DNA of 64,000 nt from Nitrosomonas sp. (GTDB lineage Bacteria; Pseudomonadota; Gammaproteobacteria; Burkholderiales; Nitrosomonadaceae). Both the position numbers and the translations under genes were made by a program. Under the pieces are notes generated by a model. That model was not told where the DNA came from and did not search any database. It saw nothing but the letters and a program-made list of their open reading frames with translations. The stretch lies in NCBI GenBank assembly GCA_024281825.1, contig JAMWZY010000007.1, positions 1 to 64,000 of the forward strand, in the 5' to 3' direction. Below are positions 1-8,007 of the stretch, piece by piece. Position 1 is the first letter of the stretch. Every line of letters starts with the position of its first letter.

Positions 1-45
1 CGAGACTCTCTCGACTCCATGAAAAAAATGTCCGTCAAATTGGGA

Positions 46-75
46 CAACTCCAACTCCAACTCCAACTCCAACTC
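46..75. repeat. Five tandem copies of a CAACTC hexamer
   Basis: Five exact copies of CAACTC stand head to tail. On the plus strand they lie inside an open frame that enters from the left edge and stops at 112-114, where they would encode alternating Gln-Leu (about nine residues). The frame may be the tail of a protein beginning outside the window, but its only other support is that it stays open for 37 codons. It could equally be a non-coding microsatellite. Confidence 0.6.
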
Positions 76-114
76 CAGTGCTCCGGACGTAAGCCAGCTA
101 CACCGCGGGAATGA

Positions 115-357
115 TATCTGCTCACCCATGTACAAATTTTCTCTTAGCTGGACTGCCCGGATTTATTAAACCAGATCATTGTATTACGATAACCAAGAAA
201 AATTCTCAAACTTGATAAGCTAAAGCGGATCTTAATCTACGCAGGCATTAGTCCAAATTGCTTTGATAACATATACTTCGGAATAAATACTCATGACTTT
301 GATCAAGCTAAAAGAATCAAGTTGATCGTTCCCCTCGGTCAAACCGGAGAGCTACCC
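115..357. other. Intergenic stretch with no recognised gene
   Basis: Between the stop of the edge frame and the cheY promoter I see no convincing coding frame, tRNA or terminator. The sequence is AT-rich and ends in the sigma-28 promoter described next. Confidence 0.4.
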
Positions 358-384
358 TAAACTTTCGAAGTTTATTGTCGATAG
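358..384 (+). promoter_or_regulatory. Sigma-28 (FliA) promoter for cheY-cheZ
   Basis: TAAACTTT at 358-365 and GTCGATAG at 377-384 are separated by 11 bases. The flagellar sigma-28 consensus is TAAAGTTT-N11-GCCGATAA, so 13 of 16 positions match with exact spacing. The spacer contains the inverted repeat AAACTT-TCG-AAGTTT. The promoter lies about 100 bases before the cheY start, so cheY and cheZ are probably late flagellar-regulon genes. Confidence 0.75.
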
Positions 385-485
385 AAAAACCATAAAAGAA
401 ACTCAGCATAAGAAAATTAATTCAGTCAAAGACTAATTATCATTGGTAGCTTATAAGATTAGCCCTTATATTTACGGAGAGAGAA

Positions 486-893
486 ATGCCCGACAAAAAT
501 TTGAAATTCTTAGTTGTAGATGATTTTTCTACAATGCGTAGAATTGTTCGTAATCTTTTAAAAGAACTAGGATTTGTCAATGTTGATGAAGCTGAAGACG
601 GTACAGCAGCATTGCGTAAGCTGCAAGATGGGGCCTTTGATTTTATCGTGTCTGATTGGAATATGCCAAATATGGATGGCCTTACTATGCTCCAGAATAT
701 ACGCGCTAATGAAGCACTCAAAAATATCCCTGTACTCATGATCACTGCTGAAGCCAAAAAAGAAAATATTGTTGCTGCAGCCCAAGCTGGTGCAAGTGGT
801 TACATTGTAAAGCCTTTCACAGCAGCTGTTCTTGAAGAAAAATTGAATAAGATCTTCCAGAACATGCAGGCTAAAATTGCAGTAAAAGCATAA
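486..893 (+). CDS. cheY: Chemotaxis response regulator CheY
   Basis: A 135-residue single-domain receiver with no output domain. The acidic pocket (Asp12, Asp13), phospho-acceptor Asp57 in SDWNMP, Thr87, Tyr106 and Lys109 all sit where CheY requires them. CheA phosphorylates CheY in the cytoplasm; CheY-P then binds the flagellar switch (FliM) and changes rotation. The start follows a purine-rich GGAGAGAGAA ribosome site. cheZ follows after 36 bases, so the pair is probably one transcript from the sigma-28 promoter at 358-384. No cheA, cheW or receptor gene is visible in the window. Identity is firm because of the gene pair and the [19 protein letters not shown] type N-terminus. Confidence 0.97.
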   Translation: MPDKNLKFLVVDDFSTMRRIVRNLLKELGFVNVDEAEDGTAALRKLQDGAFDFIVSDWNMPNMDGLTMLQNIRANEALKNIPVLMITAEAKKENIVAAAQAGASGYIVKPFTAAVLEEKLNKIFQNMQAKIAVKA

Positions 894-929
894 ATATTAA
901 CTAAATTATTGGTACAAAGTGAGCTCAGT

Positions 930-1682
930 ATGAATACCAAAAATCTTGCTAAAATAAAATCAGACGATACTGATCTGATTAAATCCAGAAAGACCAAGAA
1001 ACCTATCAAATTGTCTAAAATAATAACGTCAATATCAGAAATTAATTCCATTGAAGATAATGGGATTAAATCTGATAAAGATGTCATTGATCAAGTTGGT
1101 CAATTAACTCGTAATTTGCACGATAGTTTACGGGAATTGGGATACGATAAACGCTTGGAGAGAATTGCAGGTGAGGTACCTGAAGCACAAGATAAATTAG
1201 CTTATGTAGCCAGTAAAACGCAGCAAGCTGCTGATCGTACTTTAACCGCGACAGAAACCGCAATCCCTATCCAAGATAAGTTATCGACAAATGCAATAGA
1301 ATTATCTGATCGTTGGGAAAAGGCCTTGGAGTCACAACAAACAAACCTAAACGCTGAGGTTTTCAAGGTATTGCTAATTGATACCTTAAGCTACCTAGAC
1401 AGAATTCCTGAGCAAACCAGAGCTACTAATGAGCAATTGTTAGAAATCATGATGGCACAAGACTTTCAAGATCTTACCGGTCAAGTGATGAAAAATATTA
1501 CACGTATGGTACAAAGCTTAGAAAAAGATCTAATAGAATTATTGCTTGCATACGCTCCTACCAAAAAACCTAGTGTAGACGAAGGGCTTATGAATGGACC
1601 TGTAACTAATACTAAAAATAGAGATAATGTGGTATGTAATCAAGACCAAGTCGATGATTTATTAGCCAGCTTGGGATTCTAA
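930..1682 (+). CDS. cheZ: CheY-P phosphatase CheZ
   Basis: A 250-residue helical protein that speeds dephosphorylation of CheY-P and so ends the tumble signal. The catalytic stretch AQDFQDLTGQ is present with the active Asp181 and Gln185 (E. coli Asp143 and Gln147), and the C-terminal peptide DQVDDLLASLGF is the classic amphipathic CheY-binding tail. The frame is open upstream to a TTG at 909, but the ATG at 930 has a GTGAG ribosome site eight bases before it and is preferred. The N-terminal 70 residues are Lys-rich, poorly conserved and probably disordered. It is transcribed with cheY. Confidence 0.95.
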   Translation: MNTKNLAKIKSDDTDLIKSRKTKKPIKLSKIITSISEINSIEDNGIKSDKDVIDQVGQLTRNLHDSLRELGYDKRLERIAGEVPEAQDKLAYVASKTQQAADRTLTATETAIPIQDKLSTNAIELSDRWEKALESQQTNLNAEVFKVLLIDTLSYLDRIPEQTRATNEQLLEIMMAQDFQDLTGQVMKNITRMVQSLEKDLIELLLAYAPTKKPSVDEGLMNGPVTNTKNRDNVVCNQDQVDDLLASLGF

Positions 1683-1720
1683 TTAGTCGCCTCTAAAAAA
1701 GATGATGTGTGCTAGTACAG

Positions 1721-4700
1721 TTAATAAGTTAATCGTACACTCACATTAAATACTCGACCGCGACGGAACTGGCGTGCAATCTCATCACTTTGCATAATGA
1801 GCACATCATCATCTAAAAGATTCTGTATTGATAATTGGCTAGATAATCCTTTATATAAATTCTGACTCACAACAAAATCAAGCTGATGAAAAGGTCGCTC
1901 GTACTTATCCGGTGCACCTCGTATCCCTGCCGCCATGATTCGCTCACTGGCAACGTTATAGAGTAGAGTTGCTTGTGTTTTCCAAGCTGGATTGTCATAG
2001 CCTAGTTGAAAATTCACAATATGTTGAGAGTGTCCCTGCAAGGGCCTATCGTTGGTTGTTTGCGCTTGCAGATTTTCAGCATTGAGCTGCGCATTCGATA
2101 AAGACCAAGTGTAGTTTCCTCCCATGTAAAAATTGTGTAGCGCCGGATGAACAAAATCGAGTTTTTTGAGCAATTCCAACTCTATTCCATAAACCTTGCC
2201 TTTATCGATATTCTGATATGTATTGAGCCCGGCCGTACCTTGAACCGCAATCAGTTCAATTGGGTTCGTCAAATCTTTCCAGAAGAAGCCAGCAAACATA
2301 TTTTCTGTAGGGGACAAATAATATTCCCAACGCGCATCCCAATTGGTAATGGCTGTCTGCTTTAGTTTTGGATTACCAATTGTTTCTTGATTAGTGTTCA
2401 TATCAAAAAATGGCGCCGCCGCTAATTCTCTAAAATCAGGCCTCGACAATGTTTGGCTAAATCCTGCGCGCAATTGTTGCTTATCACTCAGGAAAAGAGT
2501 CGCCACAACGGATGGCAACATATCCACTCGATTCAGTGTTGCAGTCGTTGGTTGACCATTACTCAACACGGTATGAACTTTCTGATCGTTGTCTTCCCAA
2601 CGTAATCCACCAGTAATATTAAGACGATCATACGACAACAAATCCACCTTGCCATAATAAGCGAGAAGATTTTGGGTAGCATGATATTGATCACTCTTAC
2701 GCGTCACATCTCTGAGCTGGTAGCCATTGGAACCAATATATTTGGGGGTCAAAATATTTTCCAAAGAAGGCTGTGAGAACACCAGAGGATTATTAGCGTC
2801 TCGCCCTGCCCGAAAAAAACTAAACCGCTGAGAACCAGCTTCTCTACTTTTAGATTGATCAATGAGACCACCGCTAAAAGTGACTTTATGCTGATGCGAC
2901 AACTGTAAAGGTAATTTGCCATCAACGCGCCAGCTTTGATCCTTATCGGTCAAGTTTGAATACGCAAGGGTGTTACTATCGACGCGCTGAGCAAAAATAA
3001 ACTGTCCTGATTGTTGGCTCTCATCGTAACGATAATCGCGAGTTTTGGGTTCATCTCGATTGGCTGTGGCATCGGTATATAACCAATTAATCGTAAAATC
3101 CTTCAATCGATCAAATCGATGTTCACCACCAAATTGATTCATTAACAATTGATTAGAAAAAAATCTTAATCGTGTTTTTCGAACATCGTTAGTCTCAGCA
3201 TCGGTAAATCCTTGCGAAATTCTTGCTTCATCAATGGATTGACGCAAGAACATCGTTCTAGCAAATAACTTATGCGTATCTTTGTATTCCAATTCCGTTG
3301 CCACATACCCTGTCATGTGAACTTCACGCAAGGAACGTTGCACATCGAGATCCTGAACTTTTATTAAAGCTCCCGAAACATATTCACGATTGATTTCGTT
3401 CTGTTTTCTAAATTCCTGCTTCCAACCTGCTGCGGCAATATATCCCAATCTGAAATCACCCAATGAAAAACTATCTCCCATAGACGCTTGGAAGCCCGTA
3501 TCTGGCCCTTGTTTCTTCTTATTCACATCCCAAACGCCAGAAATATTCTCACCCATTTTCTCAAGTTGCGCCGAAGTAACACCATTGGGATTAAATACAG
3601 ATGCCGGTTGTAAATTTCCATTCCGAGTTGCATCAGCAATCGAGTCCGGCAATGCACGTGCGCCATCATCATAACTGGTAAAATCCACACCTCCACCTTT
3701 ATAAGTCAAGCCATCTTGAAAAGTCGTTCGATCATTGACACCCGTTTGTAGATTGATATTGAAGAAAAACTGATCAGGTATACCACGGGTACGCATTTCT
3801 ATCGTCCCACCCGCAAACTCTGCTTGTCTATCAGGGGAATATGTCTTTTGTACCATCACACTCTCGAGAATATTCGTCGGAAATAAATCGAGTGGAACAA
3901 CTCGACGGGTAGGATCTGGGCTTGGTATCGCAGCACCATTGATCAAGGTAGTAGAAAATCGTTCTCCTAAACCACGAATAAAGATAAATTGACCACCGAC
4001 CAAAGTAAGGCCCGAGGCTCGTCGCAGCGCAACAGCGGCATCACTGTCTCCCGCCCGGCTGAATTGCTCGGCGCCTATAACCGTTGCAACCGATGTTGCC
4101 GATTTTTGTTCTTCGATGACCGAAGCAACGGTACCCGCCAAATGGGGTTCCAATACCACATACTCGGCAAGCTCGACACCTGCGGGCGTGAGTTTAAAAT
4201 TCAGATTCGTTTTGTGGTCTTTTTCAATTTTTACTTCGTCTTGCGTTTGACTGCTATAAGCACTATGCAGCAAAGACACGCTATAACTTCCAACAGGCAC
4301 CTTAGCCGACAACATACCCTGTTCGTCAGTGCGGAATTTTTCTTTCAGGCCACTCAAAAATACCTGCGCACCTTTAACCGGCTTTCCGGTTTCGACCGAA
4401 ACCACTTGCACTCGCAAAAGCCCCTCGCCCAAATCACGCTTGATTACGACATTGCCATCCGTGCCAGCAATTGTACCGGCGACAGAACTTTCAATATTCA
4501 GCAACGGTTTTTTATTGCCTGAAAAAAAAGTGACTAATATTTGCGCATTCTCGGCTGTACGCAGCGGCAAATCAAAAGAAAAACTTTGCTCTTTGGTTTT
4601 GATATGAATCTGATAAGCACCAGGTGGTAATTTTGCTGCCAAGCTACCATTGGAATCTGTTTTTAGCGGCGCATCGCCTGCTGTTTTCCAGCTATAGGTC

Positions 4701-4957
4701 GAAGGTGTTGCTTCAAAGATAAGCTTCGCGGTAGATTCCTCAACCGACTCGCTACTGATAATCAATTCCGCATCTTTGATCGGCAAACCATCTTGGAATA
4801 GATGGATGGCAAATTCCGCTTTTTCTTGATGAGCTTGTGCATAAGCAGACGAAATCACTGCCAATCCAGTAGACAGTATCATCGCAATCCAGGAGAAATA
4901 AAATACGATTTTCTTACAATCATACCACCCAAAAAAATTCTTCAATTCAGCATTCAT
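1721..4957 (-). CDS. Large TonB-dependent outer-membrane receptor with carboxypeptidase-like N-domains
   Basis: A 1078-residue receptor. A long signal peptide ends near residue 41 (SSAYAQ). Two immunoglobulin-like carboxypeptidase-regulatory segments follow (about 50-130 and 175-255), the second with GKPVKGAQVFLSG. A plug domain (about 280-390) carries GQFIFIRGLGERFSTTLING and the SPDPTRR loop, then a 22-strand type barrel ending in the terminal aromatic VSVRLTY. It is longer than ordinary siderophore receptors and resembles Oar/SusC-like receptors for larger substrates. It is the last gene of the TonB module whose first gene lies behind a Pho box, which suggests a phosphorus-containing ligand; the ligand itself cannot be read from sequence. 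A 168-base gap separates it from the TPR gene, so it may have its own promoter. Confidence 0.9.
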   Translation of the reverse strand: MNAELKNFFGWYDCKKIVFYFSWIAMILSTGLAVISSAYAQAHQEKAEFAIHLFQDGLPIKDAELIISSESVEESTAKLIFEATPSTYSWKTAGDAPLKTDSNGSLAAKLPPGAYQIHIKTKEQSFSFDLPLRTAENAQILVTFFSGNKKPLLNIESSVAGTIAGTDGNVVIKRDLGEGLLRVQVVSVETGKPVKGAQVFLSGLKEKFRTDEQGMLSAKVPVGSYSVSLLHSAYSSQTQDEVKIEKDHKTNLNFKLTPAGVELAEYVVLEPHLAGTVASVIEEQKSATSVATVIGAEQFSRAGDSDAAVALRRASGLTLVGGQFIFIRGLGERFSTTLINGAAIPSPDPTRRVVPLDLFPTNILESVMVQKTYSPDRQAEFAGGTIEMRTRGIPDQFFFNINLQTGVNDRTTFQDGLTYKGGGVDFTSYDDGARALPDSIADATRNGNLQPASVFNPNGVTSAQLEKMGENISGVWDVNKKKQGPDTGFQASMGDSFSLGDFRLGYIAAAGWKQEFRKQNEINREYVSGALIKVQDLDVQRSLREVHMTGYVATELEYKDTHKLFARTMFLRQSIDEARISQGFTDAETNDVRKTRLRFFSNQLLMNQFGGEHRFDRLKDFTINWLYTDATANRDEPKTRDYRYDESQQSGQFIFAQRVDSNTLAYSNLTDKDQSWRVDGKLPLQLSHQHKVTFSGGLIDQSKSREAGSQRFSFFRAGRDANNPLVFSQPSLENILTPKYIGSNGYQLRDVTRKSDQYHATQNLLAYYGKVDLLSYDRLNITGGLRWEDNDQKVHTVLSNGQPTTATLNRVDMLPSVVATLFLSDKQQLRAGFSQTLSRPDFRELAAAPFFDMNTNQETIGNPKLKQTAITNWDARWEYYLSPTENMFAGFFWKDLTNPIELIAVQGTAGLNTYQNIDKGKVYGIELELLKKLDFVHPALHNFYMGGNYTWSLSNAQLNAENLQAQTTNDRPLQGHSQHIVNFQLGYDNPAWKTQATLLYNVASERIMAAGIRGAPDKYERPFHQLDFVVSQNLYKGLSSQLSIQNLLDDDVLIMQSDEIARQFRRGRVFNVSVRLTY

Positions 4958-4976
4958 TTGACAAATTAAGTCCCTT

Positions 4977-5006
4977 CTTCACGGCAAACACTACGTGTTC
5001 GTGAAG
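4977..5006 (-). promoter_or_regulatory. Hairpin in the leader of the large TonB receptor
   Basis: CTTCACG at 4977-4983 pairs exactly with CGTGAAG at 5000-5006, and AACAC/GTGTT can extend the stem inside with a short bulge. On the minus-strand transcript the hairpin ends just before the AAGGGA ribosome site of the receptor (start at 4957). No U-run follows, so it looks like a translational or mRNA-stability element rather than a terminator. The function is inferred from position only. Confidence 0.45.
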
Positions 5007-5036
5007 GTGTTTTTATGATTAATGGATAAGGGTTTT

Positions 5037-5114
5037 CTAGGTAAGCACTAGCGCGGTAAAGAAGGTAGGAATACCATCGATGATAGTTTCTGGCCAAAAA
5101 TGATCATCTATCAT
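5037..5114 (-). CDS. Possible 25-residue peptide between the TPR gene and the receptor
   Basis: A short minus-strand frame begins with ATG at 5114, ten bases after the stop of the TPR gene, directly behind a strong GGAGG that is only two bases from the ATG. It would encode a 25-residue peptide starting MIDDHFWPE and ending TALVLT. A second ATG eight bases on, in another frame, has better spacing and gives a 19-residue peptide. The GGAGG has no other evident user. Neither peptide is recognised, and the frame could be fortuitous. Confidence 0.22.
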   Translation of the reverse strand: MIDDHFWPETIIDGIPTFFTALVLT

Positions 5115-5124
5115 GGCCTCCGGA

Positions 5125-6285
5125 TTAAGTACATTGCCAAGGTTCATTTTTACAAACCTCCATCAAGCGACGTAACTCGGTACCTTTCCGGAATAATTCT
5201 GCGTTGGTCAAATGATCCAGATGCTTAGCGGCTTGTGGAAAACGTCGGCTAGAAAAATAGGCATAAGCTAAGGCATAACGCACATCTTGGTCTTCTAGCA
5301 ACCCAGTGCGATAGAGGCTAGTTTCCATATTGGCAGCATTTTCAAATCGCTTGAGCGCCAATAAGATGGATAATCGTTGTTTAAGCTTTACTTTTTGATC
5401 GCTAATGCTTTCATTCAGCGTCAGTGCCATATAAAAACGTCCTGCACGCCGGTAAAGCTCTGCAGCTTCCGCTTGTAAATTGGGATTAAGCAAAGCTGCT
5501 TGCTCAAGAATAAAAGCCGCTGAGTTAAGCTTGCCTTGATCCAGATAGGTATGCGCTAGAAGTTTTGCGACCATTTCATCGTTCGGGAATTGCAATCTGG
5601 CCACTTCCAATATATTGAGCGCTTCCGTATATTCCTTGCTAAGCCTAAGCGCATTTCCAAGCGCAATATAATCTGCGACCGAAGCTTTGGAGCGCTTCAA
5701 AAAATCTCGTCCTAATCGTACAGCCTCCTGATAAAGACCTAATTCCACGAAATAAAACACTTGCCGTTTCTGGAAACGAAAATCTGCCGAAAACAATCGC
5801 TGTCCTTCATTCAAAGCGTTAATGGCCGCACCGACATCTTGTAAATGCCAGTAGGATTCTGCTTTCATACTCAGTAACGAAGGATTTTTGTTCACTTGAT
5901 TGCCAGCTTTCTGAATAGCATCAATGGTTTTCTGATAATCTTTCAATGCAAAATAGCTCTGAGCCAAATAGACATAAATCGCCGGGTCTTTTTGTCCATT
6001 TTTGATTGCAAGCTGCAAACTGTCTTTAGCCGCTTCCGGATCATTCAGCCCCATATACGCTAAACCCTGCAACGTATAAAACCGGGCTAAATCGACCTTC
6101 TTGTCCCCCAGATCAACGCTTTGCAAAGCCAATAATGCTCTGTCATGATGCCCATCTTTGAGCATCACCGCAGCCAGCTCAATATGATTGACCCCATCTT
6201 TTGTTTCTATTGCCCAACTAGAATTACTGAAGCAACTCAGAAACAGGGTAACGATGATGAAAAAAATCCGGTATCTCATAATCAT
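5125..6285 (-). CDS. Periplasmic TPR protein of the TonB module
   Basis: A 386-residue protein with a signal peptide (cleavage near residue 25, SSWA) and then a helical solenoid of about eight tetratricopeptide repeats, visible in segments such as LQGLAYMGLNDPEAAKDS and YVYLAQSYFALKDYQKT. TPR proteins occupy this position in TonB2-type clusters of other gammaproteobacteria and betaproteobacteria (Vibrio-like ttpC-exbB-exbD-tonB-TPR order) and are thought to stabilise the complex or contact receptors in the periplasm. It starts 34 bases after tonB. The second Met (third codon) is an alternative start. Confidence 0.85.
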   Translation of the reverse strand: MIMRYRIFFIIVTLFLSCFSNSSWAIETKDGVNHIELAAVMLKDGHHDRALLALQSVDLGDKKVDLARFYTLQGLAYMGLNDPEAAKDSLQLAIKNGQKDPAIYVYLAQSYFALKDYQKTIDAIQKAGNQVNKNPSLLSMKAESYWHLQDVGAAINALNEGQRLFSADFRFQKRQVFYFVELGLYQEAVRLGRDFLKRSKASVADYIALGNALRLSKEYTEALNILEVARLQFPNDEMVAKLLAHTYLDQGKLNSAAFILEQAALLNPNLQAEAAELYRRAGRFYMALTLNESISDQKVKLKQRLSILLALKRFENAANMETSLYRTGLLEDQDVRYALAYAYFSSRRFPQAAKHLDHLTNAELFRKGTELRRLMEVCKNEPWQCT

Positions 6286-6319
6286 TCAAATCATTATATT
6301 CATCAAATAAATTAGTTCA

Positions 6320-6964
6320 CTAGGACAGATCGAAACGGATTTTTTGTTTGGCCCAGACCCTAACGGTATCCCCTTTATATTTGGCCGGCTCGAAATGCCA
6401 TGAACGAATACCTTGCAATGCGGCTGTGTCAAAAATACCAGATGGATTCGATTCCAACACTTGTACCTGATTGACGGATCCATCAGTCTCTACCAGCACT
6501 GACAACACAACGTAGCCTTTGATACCGTTCTTTTTAGCGGTTGGTGGATATTTAAACGAACCGCGTGTAATCGGTTTCGGTGGAATGTCTACTAAATCGG
6601 CCGTCATGACTGCATTGCCGGTTTTACCTAGCAAGCGATCATCCAAATCCCCCCCTTGCCCGCTATCGAGTCCTAGTAATCCCAGGTCAATGCCAGAGAG
6701 AGCAGTGTCCAAACCTTTAAAGGGTGTTGGTGCCTGCGGACGAGTCACTTGTTTCTTGGGTTCTATTTTTTTGATTTCTTTTTTAGGTTCTTGCTTAATT
6801 TCTTTAGTGACGCTGATTTCAGTCACTTCCTGGGGAGGTGATTTTTCAATTTTCCCCATAAAATGGTTCATTAACACCACCAATCCAAATACCAACACTA
6901 AACCAAACAACATTGCTACACCTCCCGCAATGTGTTGGTTCATTTTCATCGTTCCTGTCATCAT
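6320..6964 (-). CDS. tonB: TonB energy-transducing protein (Pho-linked system)
   Basis: A 214-residue TonB: an N-terminal membrane anchor (about 13-33), a periplasmic linker rich in Lys, Glu and Pro, a Gly/Leu-rich middle, and the C-terminal TonB domain (about 125-214) with FKYPPTAKKNGIKGYVVLSV and SWHFEPAKYKG. It carries proton-motive energy from ExbB-ExbD to outer-membrane receptors. The frame stays open upstream to 6997, but the ATG at 6964 immediately follows the exbD stop and has a GCGGGG ribosome site, so it is preferred. A short linker is typical of TonB2-type proteins. A second, unrelated tonB begins at 62891. Confidence 0.92.
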   Translation of the reverse strand: MMTGTMKMNQHIAGGVAMLFGLVLVFGLVVLMNHFMGKIEKSPPQEVTEISVTKEIKQEPKKEIKKIEPKKQVTRPQAPTPFKGLDTALSGIDLGLLGLDSGQGGDLDDRLLGKTGNAVMTADLVDIPPKPITRGSFKYPPTAKKNGIKGYVVLSVLVETDGSVNQVQVLESNPSGIFDTAALQGIRSWHFEPAKYKGDTVRVWAKQKIRFDLS

Positions 6965-6968
6965 TTTT

Positions 6969-7373
6969 TTACCCCGCTTCTTTTTTCGTTGCAACACCTA
7001 CACTCTCAGCACCAGACAATCGCGCCTGGTCGACCACTTCCACCAGTTTTCCTGCAGGCACACCTTCGTCTGTCACCACCAAAACCACTTTGCTGGTCGA
7101 CACACTCAATAAATCACGTAACTTGCTTTGTATTAACCACAAACGAACTGGCTCGCCATCCATATAGGTATCGCCATTACGATCAATAAACAGGCGTATC
7201 GCCTTGCTTGAGGCGGCAACCGAGCTACTGGCTTTGGGGCGCTCCAATTCCAATTTCATATCTTTGACAAAAGTCGTTGTCACCATAAAGAAAATCAATA
7301 AAATGAAGACAATGTCGATCAATGGCGCCATATCAATGGTGGCTTCGGCTTCAACGGATTCTTGATTTCTCAT
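6969..7373 (-). CDS. exbD: ExbD/TolR proton-channel subunit
   Basis: A 134-residue protein with one N-terminal membrane helix and a periplasmic domain. The helix holds the essential protonatable aspartate (Asp20) in MAPLIDIVFILLIFF. With ExbB it forms the proton channel that energises TonB. It starts six bases after exbB and its stop abuts the tonB start, indicating tight operon coupling. The proximity of a dedicated tonB argues for ExbD rather than TolR. Confidence 0.93.
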   Translation of the reverse strand: MRNQESVEAEATIDMAPLIDIVFILLIFFMVTTTFVKDMKLELERPKASSSVAASSKAIRLFIDRNGDTYMDGEPVRLWLIQSKLRDLLSVSTSKVVLVVTDEGVPAGKLVEVVDQARLSGAESVGVATKKEAG

Positions 7374-7379
7374 AAAGGA

Positions 7380-8006
7380 TTATGTTCCGTGTGATTGTGA
7401 TGACGATGTTTGGTGGCATAACAGATCTTTCACTTGCGCGAGATCTTGTTCAATCTGCTGTTGTTTGCGGTTCAGTATGCTATGTACCAGTAAACCTGGA
7501 ATGGCCACGGTCAACCCCATTTGTGTGGTAAACAGCGCCTGTGAAATACCGCCGGCAATACCACCCGATTGGGAGTACAGTGTCAGGGTCGCCAATGAAT
7601 CGAATGTCTCGATCATGCCTATCACAGTACCCAGTAATCCCAGCAGTGGCGCAATCAGAATCACCACCCGCACCAACACCGAAAACTTCCCAAGCTCCTT
7701 TTCATAACCATAGAAAGCCGCATCCAAATGGCGCCGTAGGTTTCTAACACCTTGCTGCTTGAGCTGCAGACCCCGTTGTATAGCTTGCGCAACGATATTA
7801 TTCGACAAAGGCATATCATGTTGCTGCTGATAATATTGCAACAGATCTCGGGTACCCATGCGCTTGGGTTTAGGTTGTTTCATCAGCCAAAAACGATATC
7901 CCAATCCATACCACAGCAGCAAAATGCAAATCATCAGCGGTGGCATCACGACGCCACCCGCTGCAAACAGTTCTTTGATCAGTACGATGAACTCGGCGAT
8001 CGTCAT
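7380..8006 (-). CDS. exbB: ExbB/TolQ proton-channel subunit
   Basis: A 208-residue inner-membrane protein with three predicted membrane helices (about 14-36, 110-135 and 150-178). The MotA/TolQ/ExbB signature APLLGLLGTVIGMIETFD and the following GGISQALFTTQMGLTVAIP are intact. It is the short ExbB of a two-ExbB (TonB2-like) cluster; the longer paralogue is the adjacent upstream gene. The start overlaps the preceding gene's stop region with a one-base gap, so translation is probably coupled. Confidence 0.93.
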   Translation of the reverse strand: MTIAEFIVLIKELFAAGGVVMPPLMICILLLWYGLGYRFWLMKQPKPKRMGTRDLLQYYQQQHDMPLSNNIVAQAIQRGLQLKQQGVRNLRRHLDAAFYGYEKELGKFSVLVRVVILIAPLLGLLGTVIGMIETFDSLATLTLYSQSGGIAGGISQALFTTQMGLTVAIPGLLVHSILNRKQQQIEQDLAQVKDLLCHQTSSSQSHGT

Positions 8007-8007
8007 A

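Noticed and set aside
909..929. TTG start for cheZ
   Set aside because: The ATG at 930 has a well-spaced ribosome site and the extra seven residues are not typical.
3989..4522. 177-codon open frame on the plus strand
   Set aside because: It is antisense to the receptor gene, which has clear domain motifs; no ribosome site or family signal supports it.
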